From Planctomycetales bacterium (GTDB taxonomy: Bacteria > Planctomycetota > Planctomycetia > Pirellulales > Pirellulaceae): a DNA stretch of 38,879 nucleotides. Where the stretch lies: positions 1 to 38,879 of the forward strand of contig JAGQOY010000048.1 in the NCBI GenBank assembly GCA_020427005.1. The letters are read 5' to 3'. Made by a program: the position numbers and the translations under genes. Position 1 is the first letter of the stretch. Every line of letters starts with the position of its first letter. Shown one piece after another: positions 11,855 to 19,302 of this stretch. The notes beneath the pieces were generated by a model. That model worked only from the letters and a program-made list of their open reading frames with translations. It had not been told where the DNA came from and did not search any database.

Positions 11855-12664
11855 ATGAAACGCATACGCGCTTGCGTTTCGATCCCCAGCGGTGAGGGAT
11901 TAGCAAAAGCGTCCAGGAGCTTACTTTTTCCTATGTCGTCTACCATGCCAACACCCGGTGCCGATGGCACACTGAGGGTAGTCGGTGGTGAAGACTGCGA
12001 ACTGACTCAACGCTCTGTGGCTTCATGCCCCAATGCTGAGTCGTTTTTATCCACCGCTGCTCATTTTGCATTGGCACCGACTTGCTGTGCCGATACACCT
12101 TCTTCGGTTCACAAATGTACGGAGCTTGACATTGCGGCTGTTCGCCGAGATGCTCCGAATGTTGCGAATGGGAGTATTTCTAAATCTCCTTCGCCGTTGA
12201 TTTGCAATTTGAAGAGGAAACTTCATCGAGTGGCCAAAGTTCGAGTTGAGCAAAATGTTAGTCATCGAACTATTGCAAGGCGAATGGGAATTGAAGTTCG
12301 CCAGTTAAAGGAATTGGAGCAGCCAGAAACTGACTTGACCATGAGTCAGTTGATGGCATTTCAACAAGCGCTTGATGTCCCAATGATTGATTTGCTCGAG
12401 GACCGAACAGAACTTTCTCGTCCGGTTCAGGAAAGGGCCAAATTAGTCCGTATCATGAAAACGGCCAGTGCTCTTAAATCTGCCAAGGCATCTCCGAGAA
12501 TCAACCGTTTAGCCTCAATGTTGTGTGAACAATTGGTTGACCTAATGCCCGAGTTGGCAGAAGTGAGCGGGTGGCCTCAATTTGGTGCTAGAAGAGGTCA
12601 GTCCGCTTTAGGCAAAGCGCTTCAAAACCCAATTTCCGTGGATGTTTTAGATCATCATGATTAG
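11855..12664 (+). CDS. Helix-turn-helix (XRE-like) protein with long variable N-terminus
   Basis: A 269-residue protein from ATG 11855 (in-frame TTG at 11822 and ATG at 11933 are alternatives; no ribosome site decides). An XRE-like helix-turn-helix lies at about residues 118-185: LKRKLHRVAKVRVEQNVSHRTIARRMGIEVRQLKELEQPETDLTMSQLMAFQQALDVPMIDLLED, quoted here in outline, where SHRTIARRMGI and VRQLKELE are the two helices. The first 115 residues are Ser/Thr/Cys-rich and show no recognisable fold, so part may not be translated. The C-terminal 75 residues are helical (VQERAKLVRIMKTASALK) and end in VDVLDHHD. Probably a DNA-binding regulator; target unknown. It is convergent with nrdR, 74 bases away, with no functional link evident. 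Confidence 0.75.
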   Translation: MKRIRACVSIPSGEGLAKASRSLLFPMSSTMPTPGADGTLRVVGGEDCELTQRSVASCPNAESFLSTAAHFALAPTCCADTPSSVHKCTELDIAAVRRDAPNVANGSISKSPSPLICNLKRKLHRVAKVRVEQNVSHRTIARRMGIEVRQLKELEQPETDLTMSQLMAFQQALDVPMIDLLEDRTELSRPVQERAKLVRIMKTASALKSAKASPRINRLASMLCEQLVDLMPELAEVSGWPQFGARRGQSALGKALQNPISVDVLDHHD

Positions 12665-12738
12665 GGATTACCAGTTAGGGCTAGTCCCATTCACCGAAAT
12701 GGAAAGTCATTTAATTGCTTGGCAAGTTAAGGAAATGA

Positions 12739-13260
12739 CTAATCGGACAAGTGCTCGGGATTGCACTGCTTTAGTCCTTCGGGCGCGGCAGTAGACTCTG
12801 CAGTGTCGGGCGTATTCATCAAAGGCGCTAATTCTGCTACGAAATCTTCCACGTCTTTGAATTCGCGATATACCGAAGCAAATCGTACATATGCCACTTG
12901 GTCAAGCGTGGCCAGGTGGTGCATAACTATACGACCGATTTGAGAGCTGGATATTTCCAAATCGTATTTTCGCTGGACATCTGCTTCGACCCGATCTGCC
13001 AATTCTCTAATCTGATCCGTGCTGACAGGTCGCTTCCAACAAGCTCGCTTGACGCCCTGCTCTATCTTCTCACGTTGAAATGGTTCGCGCACGTGATCTT
13101 TCTTGACAACTTGCATTTGAAAGAATTCAACTCTCTCGTAAGTTGTAAATCGTTTCTGACAGGAATTGCAGAAGCGGCGTCGCCGAATTGCGCGTCCGTC
13201 GTCGCAAGTGCGAGAATCGAGCACTCGATCATTGTCGGAGGCGCAATGTGGACAAAACAT
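12739..13260 (-). CDS. nrdR: Transcriptional repressor NrdR
   Basis: A 173-residue NrdR, the zinc-ribbon/ATP-cone repressor of ribonucleotide reductase genes that senses ATP/dATP balance. The zinc ribbon is C3-x2-C6 ... C31-x2-C34, with the family motifs VLDSR, IRRRRFC and CQKRFTTYER. The ATP-cone spans about 48-140 (VVKKDHVREPFQREKIEQGVKRAC, then VAYVRFASVYREF). I chose the start at 13260 because MFCPHC places the first cysteine at position 3, as in the family; the nine extra residues of the longer frame are not typical. The C-terminal tail after FVAELAPL is about 25 residues longer than usual. No ribonucleotide reductase gene is in the window. Confidence 0.96.
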   Translation of the reverse strand: MFCPHCASDNDRVLDSRTCDDGRAIRRRRFCNSCQKRFTTYERVEFFQMQVVKKDHVREPFQREKIEQGVKRACWKRPVSTDQIRELADRVEADVQRKYDLEISSSQIGRIVMHHLATLDQVAYVRFASVYREFKDVEDFVAELAPLMNTPDTAESTAAPEGLKQCNPEHLSD

Positions 13261-14147
13261 ATTTGTTCCCAGTACTTGAAAGATCATTCAACAAAGGGCA
13301 GTAGCCAATACGGTTGGGCAAACGGGTAACAAGACAGTGGAGCATACAAGCGGCCTTAAATGCCGTTCCACAATGATCAAAAGACTGCCTGGAATCCAAT
13401 TGGTTCCGACAGAATGGTTTTTGCCATTGCGGTAGTATCTTTCAAGCAGATGAATTGGCCCACCGCAAACTCCCTTGCCCTCCCGAGGTAGGGTAAGGAT
13501 TCTCAAATGTGTGGACAACGGGGTTAATCAATCTTTGTGTTCAGCAATCATTGTATGAAAATCTGAACATCCTCGAACTGGTCAGTGGGAGGTAGACTAG
13601 GAAGATTGCAATATTCTCGGACGGACCGCAATAGCTCTGCAATTTTCAAAATCATAGCGTCTATCACGACACCAGCCACAATTGGAAAACGAAGAATTCA
13701 CGCATCGCCTTTTTTGTCAATTTCAGTTTCTCGAAATGGTGCAAACGCTGGCCAGTTGATTGTTTTGTCCGTAGTTCAGAGACATGAAAAACAGCGGGCT
13801 GTATTTCGTTTCTTCTCAAGCACAGCTTGATTGCTAGGGATGCACAACGTAAGGCATCGGTTTGTAGAACGTCAAAGAGAGTTTATGAAAAAGATTCGCA
13901 TATGCGGATTGGGAGAGATGAGAATCATGTCAGTTGAAAAAAATTGCGCCTCAATTATCTGAAAAGAGTGCCGTAGGGTGAAGTTGAACGCAGGATCGAA
14001 TAGAATCGTTTCCGTTCATTTGCAAACATGATTGCAATGAAGCTTAGTTTCGAATGGTGAACTTTTATGACCAATCCGAAAGCAAGTCGAAACTCTGACT
14101 TACAGGGCGATCCTAAATACTTACTACCACGATTTCTAGGTTGAAAA
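13261..14147. other. Non-coding gap upstream of nrdR and the PH-domain gene
   Basis: About 890 bases between divergent genes with no convincing coding sequence. Small frames at 13288-13518 (minus), 13585-13830 (plus) and 13955-14254 (minus) lack ribosome sites, and the last overlaps a real gene in antisense. The left third holds the stacked hairpins at 13337-13498. At 13894-13909 there is a near-perfect 16-base palindrome with core CGCATATGCG. A 13-base string CTCAATTATCTGA at 13950-13962 recurs at 8440-8452. Confidence 0.45.
13337..13498 (+). ncRNA. Candidate structured RNA with three-way junction
   Basis: Three successive structures. (1) GTGGA (13337-13341) with TCCAC (13367-13371), enclosing CGGC/GCCG (13351-13365). 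(2) A three-way junction closed by AAAGA-CTGCC (13380-13389) with GGTAG-ta-TCTTT (13431-13442), containing GGAA/TTCC (13391-13407) and AATGG/CCATT (13413-13428). (3) CCTTGCCCT (13473-13481) with AGGGTAAGG (13490-13498). The single non-Watson-Crick pair in both (2) and (3) is G-U on the plus strand but would be C-A on the minus strand, favouring a plus-strand RNA. No match to a known RNA family is recognised, and there is no promoter or U-run to fix the ends. Confidence 0.35.
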
Positions 14148-14741
14148 ATGGCAAGCGAAACTCCCAATACCAATCCCACCGTTGCAAACTCGACCGCCTC
14201 GCCTCGCGAAAAATTTGCCTCTGCTGCAGCTGCCAAAATGGGGGACGATCGCAATGTTGAGCGCAGTTTATGGAAGGGAGGTTATTCACCTCGAGCTATG
14301 TACGGATCGTGGCTGATTGCAGCCCTGGTTACTATCGCAGCCCTGGTTTTAGTTGGGCTATTTGCGCGTGAAATGAATAACATTTGGTTGATCACAGGAG
14401 CCAGCATATTAATACTCTGGGTAATACTGATTGCAGTTTACAGTTATCGACGATTAAGCGTTCACTATGAACTTACGACCCAACGATTCATACATCAGAT
14501 CGGTATTCTTGTGCGGCGTACCGACCGCATCGAAGTAATTGACATTGATGATGTTAGCTTTACACAAGGAATCATTCAGCGGATGCTGGGGGTTGGCACA
14601 ATTCGAATCATAAGTAGTGATCGATCCGATCCTGAATTGATTATTCAGGGGATCGATAAAGTGCCGGAGATAGCGAGCCTAATTGATGATGTTCGACGTG
14701 AGGAGCGACGTCGGCGTAGTCTGCACATTGAGTCAATCTGA
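14148..14741 (+). CDS. Membrane protein with bacterial PH domain (bPH2/YdbS-like)
   Basis: A 197-residue protein. The first 45 residues are polar and Ala/Ser-rich; two membrane helices follow at about 54-74 and 82-102, then a bacterial PH-like domain to about 180 (YELTTQRFIHQIGILVRRTDRIEVIDIDDVSFTQGIIQRMLGVGTIRI, quoted in outline; key features are the TTQR turn, the EVIDIDDV strand and the GVGTIRI strand), matching the DUF304/bPH2 family. Such proteins sit in the inner membrane with the PH domain in the cytoplasm; their ligands are unknown. ATG is preceded by AGGTTGAAAA, a weak ribosome site. The transcript runs into the long hairpin at 14761-14851. Confidence 0.85.
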   Translation: MASETPNTNPTVANSTASPREKFASAAAAKMGDDRNVERSLWKGGYSPRAMYGSWLIAALVTIAALVLVGLFAREMNNIWLITGASILILWVILIAVYSYRRLSVHYELTTQRFIHQIGILVRRTDRIEVIDIDDVSFTQGIIQRMLGVGTIRIISSDRSDPELIIQGIDKVPEIASLIDDVRREERRRRSLHIESI

Positions 14742-14760
14742 TTTTGTTTGGCCGTGAGTA

Positions 14761-14851
14761 GAACCTCGCTTCTATCTCGGGAGATACTTAATCGCCGCCC
14801 CCCAAAGACTGGCGATTAAGTATATTGAGGTTCCTGAGATAGAAGCGCAGG
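14761..14851 (+). repeat. Long imperfect hairpin with competing arms between convergent genes
   Basis: Outer arms CGCTTCTATCTCGGGA (14767-14782) and TCCTGAGATAGAAGCG (14832-14847) pair over 16 positions (one G-U on the plus strand). Inner arms ATACTTAATCGCC (14784-14796) and GGCGATTAAGTAT (14811-14823) pair perfectly over 13. Alternatives exist: GAACCTC (14761-14767) matches GAGGTTC (14827-14833), and TATCTC (14773-14778) can fold locally on GAGATA (14781-14786) instead of the distal GAGATA. It lies between convergent genes and may act as a two-way terminator, although there is no U-run; a decayed miniature mobile element is the alternative. Confidence 0.6.
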
Positions 14852-14945
14852 GCGTTGTAAGAAAAGCAATCTTCCAGTTACTTGCCGAAAAAGTCACTAG
14901 GCAATAACGAGTCAAACGGCGAGTTTGACGAATGCATAGTTCGCA

Positions 14946-15509
14946 TTATCTATAAGAGTGGCGATGTTGCTGAGCTGGATTTAGGCGCCGAGCAACAGTG
15001 GGTGTAATGGTTGGCGCAGGCGTTGGTTGGGTTTCAACATGTTCATTAGGACTTGGGGACATTGTCTGATGACCAAGTTGCATGACTTGTCCGCCATCGC
15101 AATCGCAACCCGAGGTGGCTCCGCAAGTGCCACAGCCGGAACCGCACAGACCCATATCGCAAGACGAAGTGTATGGGATTCCCCATAGCAATCGCAAAAT
15201 GTTTCGCACCGGTTGGCATTGCAAGCAAGAACCGCAGCCACCACATGCGTAGCCGCAATTGTCTGGAGTTGGAGGCTCGCTAACCCACTCATCGACATAA
15301 ACTTCACCACAGGCACCTTGGCAACTGGCGTATTGTCCAGTACGCAGAATAGGATTTCCGTTACAATTTCCACTTGAACATGAGTTCCAATCACATGGTA
15401 CGCTTCCGCACGGACCACAGCTACCAATGGGTTGCAGGGTGCAGCACCCAACGCTATTGAAGACTGCAAATAGGATCCAAATGCAAGCGGCAGATTGGAT
15501 GAATTTCAT
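14946..15509 (-). CDS. Cysteine-rich secreted protein or lipoprotein
   Basis: A 187-residue protein from ATG 15509, preceded by GAGGGATT, whose first 22 residues form a signal peptide ending SVGCC (a possible lipidation cysteine at 22 or 23, although the lipobox is not canonical). Longer upstream reading would bury the signal. It holds 21 cysteines, many in CGxC/CGGCGSC-type clusters (GSCGPCGSVPC, CGGCGSCLQC, CGSGCGTCG), implying many disulfides or metal binding outside the cytoplasm. Cys-rich Gly/Pro proteins of this kind are common in planctomycetes and some may be part of the protein-rich envelope; that is inference. The tail (about 145-187) is Thr/Pro-rich. No known domain. Confidence 0.8.
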   Translation of the reverse strand: MKFIQSAACIWILFAVFNSVGCCTLQPIGSCGPCGSVPCDWNSCSSGNCNGNPILRTGQYASCQGACGEVYVDEWVSEPPTPDNCGYACGGCGSCLQCQPVRNILRLLWGIPYTSSCDMGLCGSGCGTCGATSGCDCDGGQVMQLGHQTMSPSPNEHVETQPTPAPTITPTVARRLNPAQQHRHSYR

Positions 15510-15786
15510 AAATCCCTCGATAAACAAGCTGAGTCCGTATGGCACAATCCGTTGTCGCGCAAGCTCACCCAATTGGTAATCATTCGCGCCATGAAAGTCG
15601 GTTGTTCTGAAAGAGCAGTTTTCGTGCACATGTTCCCCGCCACGCGTGGGATTCTGTAAACGAATTGCTATGGTCGGCATTCCACGTAAGCCGCCTCGGC
15701 CCAATGAAATTTCTTGAACGCGGCGTGGAGCCAATCCACAAACTTGTATCGACCGGTAAACTCGCTCTATTCAGTAAAATTTAACA

Positions 15787-16278
15787 TTGAGAACTGAAAG
15801 AAGATTTTTGGCTATTGAAGAGCAAAACAGAGAGAACTTGCTGCGAGACGCGACGGCTTTTACCCAGCGCGTATTGTGGCAAGGGGCCCAGACCGAGGTT
15901 TTTGTTGGTATTCGCTCCGACGGTAGATGGAGCTTATATGTCAATCAGGATGTAGTTCTTCAATTTTCCGGTGAAAACCAATTGCGTCGCATTTTTATTG
16001 CACCGCGTAAATATGCTAGCATCGCTGGCGAGCTGTATGAGATTGTTCGAGTATCTCGGGGTGGAAAAGTTCAGTTACAACAAGTTTACTTGGACTTGGC
16101 CATGAGGGAAAAATTATTGAGGCAGTGCCATGACGAGTTGCGTGCCGTGCTAGACCTAGTTTCTGGACCAAAGATAGCGCTGATAGGAACGTGGCCGGAG
16201 AACCAAAGTGAATTGCCCAAGCGAATGATTCAGATAATGTATGAAGCCAGTCAGACCCATTTGAGGTTGGAAACTTGA
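15787..16278 (+). CDS. Uncharacterised conserved-looking protein
   Basis: A 163-residue soluble protein with no signal peptide. I do not recognise the family. The centre (VFVGIRSDGRWSLYVNQDVVLQFSGENQLRRIFI, described as alternating beta strands with Gly/Asp turns) suggests a small beta-sheet domain. The C-terminal half is helical (LDLAMREKLLRQCHDELRAVL). The start is uncertain: TTG at 15787 or the TTG 21 bases later, which follows a GAAAGAAG stretch; no ATG precedes the conserved part. It ends 26 bases before the CCA/poly(A) polymerase gene on the same strand, so cotranscription and a role in RNA metabolism are possible but unproven. Confidence 0.7.
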   Translation: MRTERRFLAIEEQNRENLLRDATAFTQRVLWQGAQTEVFVGIRSDGRWSLYVNQDVVLQFSGENQLRRIFIAPRKYASIAGELYEIVRVSRGGKVQLQQVYLDLAMREKLLRQCHDELRAVLDLVSGPKIALIGTWPENQSELPKRMIQIMYEASQTHLRLET

Positions 16279-16304
16279 ATAGTAGTCTTCTTTGAAAGTT
16301 TCGC

Positions 16305-17582
16305 TTGTTGGATAGCTCTGATATTAATCAAGTTTTTTCTAGGTCGGTCGTAAAGCGTCTACATGATGCTGGTTATCAAGCGCTTTACGCAGGTGGGTGC
16401 GTGCGCGACTTGTTGATGGGCACTTCTCCCAAGGATTACGACATCGCGACGGATGCGCGACCGGATCAAGTACGAGATCTTTTTGGTAAATCAAAAACGA
16501 TCGCCGTTGGTGCAGCCTTTGGAGTTATAGTCGTATTGCCTACGCAACAGGGGGTTGCTCCAGTGGAGGTGGCCACGTTTCGTACGGATGCGCAGTATTC
16601 CGATGGACGGCGACCCGATCATGTGACTTTTTGCAATGCGGAGCAGGATGCTCTAAGACGCGATTTTACAATCAACGGCATGTTTTTCGATCCACTCACT
16701 GAATCAGTAATTGACTATGTGAATGGTCAAGAAGATTTGAAGCAAGGAGTGATTCGCGCTATTGGGGACGCGGAGGCACGAATTGATGAGGATAAGTTGC
16801 GAATGCTGCGGGCCATTCGTTTTGCGGCCACCTTTCATTTTTCAATTGCTCGTGAGACTCTGGCGGCGATATCCGCGCACAGCGATGAAATATTGGTGGT
16901 AAGCAGCGAGCGAATTGCCGCGGAAATGCAAAAGACCTTGGCGGCTCAAGAGGTTTTCTGGGCAATACACCTGTGGCGCGAAACCCAATTGCTGAAGTAC
17001 CTAATACCGGAACTTGCTGAAGCGTCTGAGAATGAATTTGAAAAAAGTACGGCAATAGCTCGGTGCAGCCGCGTTGGCAATTGGAGGGTGCGTCTAGCTG
17101 CTCTGCTTTGGCCGCTTTCTCGTTTGCAAGAGCTGTGGGAGTCTTGTTCAAAAACCGAAGCGTATGCTACGAATGTGCAACAACGGTTACGCTTTTCAAA
17201 TGAGGACACGCAGGCGATTGCCAGTGCATTATGGCTACAGCAGGCATTGGATCATTTTGATGTAAGTCCATGGTCAAAGCTTCAGCCGCGATTGTTGAAT
17301 CCACATATTCGAGACGGGATTGAACTACTATTTGCGCGGCGATGCCAGGCGTATGGTCAGGCAAAGGCGACCGAAGGAGTGCTAGGGCTTGAGAAGCTAT
17401 TGAATCGGCCACGAGGAGAACTGGATCCATCCCCGTTGTTGACAGGGAACGACCTAATCCAGTTGGGGCTTAAGCCAGGGCCCGAGTTTCGAGAGCTGCT
17501 TTCTGAAGTTAGGGCATTGCAGCTTGATGGTCTACTCGAAAACACAGACCAGGCCTTGGGCTGGGTGCGAAGTCGAATTTAG
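16305..17582 (+). CDS. CCA tRNA nucleotidyltransferase / poly(A) polymerase family protein
   Basis: A 425-residue class II nucleotidyltransferase. The catalytic head shows GGCVRD (30-35), the metal-binding D44-x-D46 in SPKDYDIATD, and RRDFTING (118-125), followed by the RNA-binding helical motifs DPLTESVIDYVNGQEDL and DEDKLRMLRAIRFAATF. The C-terminal half (about 230-425) is helical. Members either add CCA to tRNA 3' ends or poly(A) to RNA; sequence alone does not separate these. The tRNA-Arg gene at 8304 lacks CCA, so a CCA-adding enzyme is needed somewhere in this genome. There is no HD phosphohydrolase domain. The start is TTG at 16305 with GAAAG about nine bases upstream; no ATG is available before the conserved head. 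Confidence 0.93.
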   Translation: MLDSSDINQVFSRSVVKRLHDAGYQALYAGGCVRDLLMGTSPKDYDIATDARPDQVRDLFGKSKTIAVGAAFGVIVVLPTQQGVAPVEVATFRTDAQYSDGRRPDHVTFCNAEQDALRRDFTINGMFFDPLTESVIDYVNGQEDLKQGVIRAIGDAEARIDEDKLRMLRAIRFAATFHFSIARETLAAISAHSDEILVVSSERIAAEMQKTLAAQEVFWAIHLWRETQLLKYLIPELAEASENEFEKSTAIARCSRVGNWRVRLAALLWPLSRLQELWESCSKTEAYATNVQQRLRFSNEDTQAIASALWLQQALDHFDVSPWSKLQPRLLNPHIRDGIELLFARRCQAYGQAKATEGVLGLEKLLNRPRGELDPSPLLTGNDLIQLGLKPGPEFRELLSEVRALQLDGLLENTDQALGWVRSRI

Positions 17583-17752
17583 CAGCTAATTGGCGCCAGA
17601 GCGATTTGTTATGCAAGCTAAATTAGTCGCAATCTGACGCAAATTCGCCAGTTGCTAGCATTTTTAGGCTCGTTTGATCTTGCGATTGCACCGTTCACGC
17701 GTTTATACCAGCTCAACTACTTCGCAACTGCTGGTTCACATCGCGCAGCATC

Positions 17753-19276
17753 ATGCTTAATATTTTTCTTAACCGGACATGCTTTGTAGCCGTACTGTGT
17801 ATTACCATGGTCTGCGGTTGCAAAAATTTTCGTGGAATGGATAAGAAGAGTGTAGCGGATCTATACCGAGAGGCTGTCCATAATGCACATTCGTCGGCGC
17901 AGGACACCTCATTTCAGTTGGCATCTACAGGTCACTTGTATCCGTCAGAAATGATTGTTAAGCAAGATGACGGGCATGGCGCACCAATTCTCACGGCTCG
18001 AGAATATTGGCAACAGCAGGATCAAACAGCTGAGTTAGTGGAGACGCCAGAAGCTCTTGATTCCCGAGGCGAAATGTCCCGAAATGGCGATCGGATCACT
18101 GATTCCTTTCTAGACATGGACATTCGAGAGGCGCTGGAAATACTGGCTTCGACCTGTCAACGTCAGATCGTTGTGGATGACATGGTAGGTGGCGTAATCT
18201 CAGTTGAGTTTGAAGACATGCCATTTGAGGACGCGCTGCAAAGAGTATTGCTGCCTTTAGGATTGGTATATGTGGAGAAGAATGATATTTATCTTGTTGC
18301 TCCTCCCGACCCAGAGTCTCCGTTGTTTCGGCATGTTGCCGTGCGCAGTTACTATCAACCTCGCAATCATCTGGGGTCAAAGCTAGTTGAGTTATTGCCA
18401 AAGCGCTATCAAGAATTCTATCAGGTTTCTGACGAAAGAAATCTAATCGTAATTGATGCTCCGAGCGAGATTGTGAGGGAGATTTCCGAACGTTTGAGCG
18501 AATTAGACTTACCAGTAGAACAAGTTGTCTTGGAAGCGATTGTTTGCGTTACGGCACCTGACAGCGGATTTCGATTCGGAATGGATTGGAATCACGTTGT
18601 TGGACTCAATAATGTTGAAAACCTAAATGTTGGTCTCAGTGGGCTAGCGTTTTCAGGCAGTGCAAGTCCCTATGGGCTCGACAATGCATTTAGCGATTTT
18701 GCGGTCACATCTGCCTTCGTGCGTTTGCTATCCCAGGAGGGCTATGTGACGATTCGAGCGGCTCCACAAGTAAGAGCCAAAGATGGCGAGAAAGCTTCGA
18801 TTTCCATAGCTCGAGAAACATTCTTCAGTTTGCAACCCACAAGCTCGAACGTACTATTTCGCCAGGATGTACAAAAGGTGGATGCAGGGATTACGCTGAT
18901 TATTACCCCTCGCGTTCGGGGGGATCTAATCAGTTTAGAAATCGAGAAGGCTGAAGTCAGTGAGGATATACGTTCAAATGACTCACGCCCGGAACTAACT
19001 TCAAATCCGTATCCTATTATTAATCGGCGCCAAGTCTCAACCAAAGTCGATGTGGTTGACGGCCATACGATAGTCATTGGAGGACTGATTCAGCGCCAAA
19101 CCGTAGATCGCGTCAACCAGATCCCTCTACTTGGAGATTTACCGGGAGTGGGCCCATTTTTTCGCACTGTCGAAAAACAAGAGCAGGACGCTGAGGTTGC
19201 AATTTTCATATCCCCGCGGATCGTTCCTCAATCAGAGTTATCGCTTCCAATGTGTGAGCACAGCGTAGTGGATTGA
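17753..19276 (+). CDS. Lipoprotein secretin (GspD/PilQ superfamily)
   Basis: A 507-residue outer-membrane channel subunit. Residues 1-23 are a lipoprotein signal ending VCGC (lipidated C23). An STN/secretin N0-type domain lies at about 117-184 (FLDMDIREALEILAS ... FEDALQRVLLPLGLVYV). An N1-like segment follows (FRHVAVRSYYQPRNHLGSKLVELLP). The secretin core spans about 257-495 (VEQVVLEAIVCV at the start, VDVVDGHTIVIGGLIQ and IPLLGDLPGVGPFFR near the end, closing FISPRIV). It is shorter than type II GspD, with fewer N-domains. Secretins form ring-shaped pores for type II/IV pilus or type III systems, but no ATPase, platform or pseudopilin is nearby. It overlaps or abuts the next gene, suggesting that protein works with it. 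Confidence 0.93.
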   Translation: MLNIFLNRTCFVAVLCITMVCGCKNFRGMDKKSVADLYREAVHNAHSSAQDTSFQLASTGHLYPSEMIVKQDDGHGAPILTAREYWQQQDQTAELVETPEALDSRGEMSRNGDRITDSFLDMDIREALEILASTCQRQIVVDDMVGGVISVEFEDMPFEDALQRVLLPLGLVYVEKNDIYLVAPPDPESPLFRHVAVRSYYQPRNHLGSKLVELLPKRYQEFYQVSDERNLIVIDAPSEIVREISERLSELDLPVEQVVLEAIVCVTAPDSGFRFGMDWNHVVGLNNVENLNVGLSGLAFSGSASPYGLDNAFSDFAVTSAFVRLLSQEGYVTIRAAPQVRAKDGEKASISIARETFFSLQPTSSNVLFRQDVQKVDAGITLIITPRVRGDLISLEIEKAEVSEDIRSNDSRPELTSNPYPIINRRQVSTKVDVVDGHTIVIGGLIQRQTVDRVNQIPLLGDLPGVGPFFRTVEKQEQDAEVAIFISPRIVPQSELSLPMCEHSVVD

Positions 19277-19302
19277 GTTACCCAGAATTAGTTGAACAAC
19301 TG

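Noticed and set aside
12665..12738. Terminator between the HTH gene and nrdR (GGGATTA/TAGTCCC hairpin at 12663-12687)
   Set aside because: A 7-bp stem with one G-U and no U-run; too weak to list as a feature.
13288..13518. A 76-codon minus-strand frame upstream of nrdR
   Set aside because: It covers the hairpin cluster, has no ribosome site and resembles no family; the hairpins explain the sequence better.
8440..13962. The 13-base string CTCAATTATCTGA at 8440-8452 and 13950-13962
   Set aside because: Only two copies, no symmetry and no shared context; probably chance or a fragment of a repeat not otherwise visible here.
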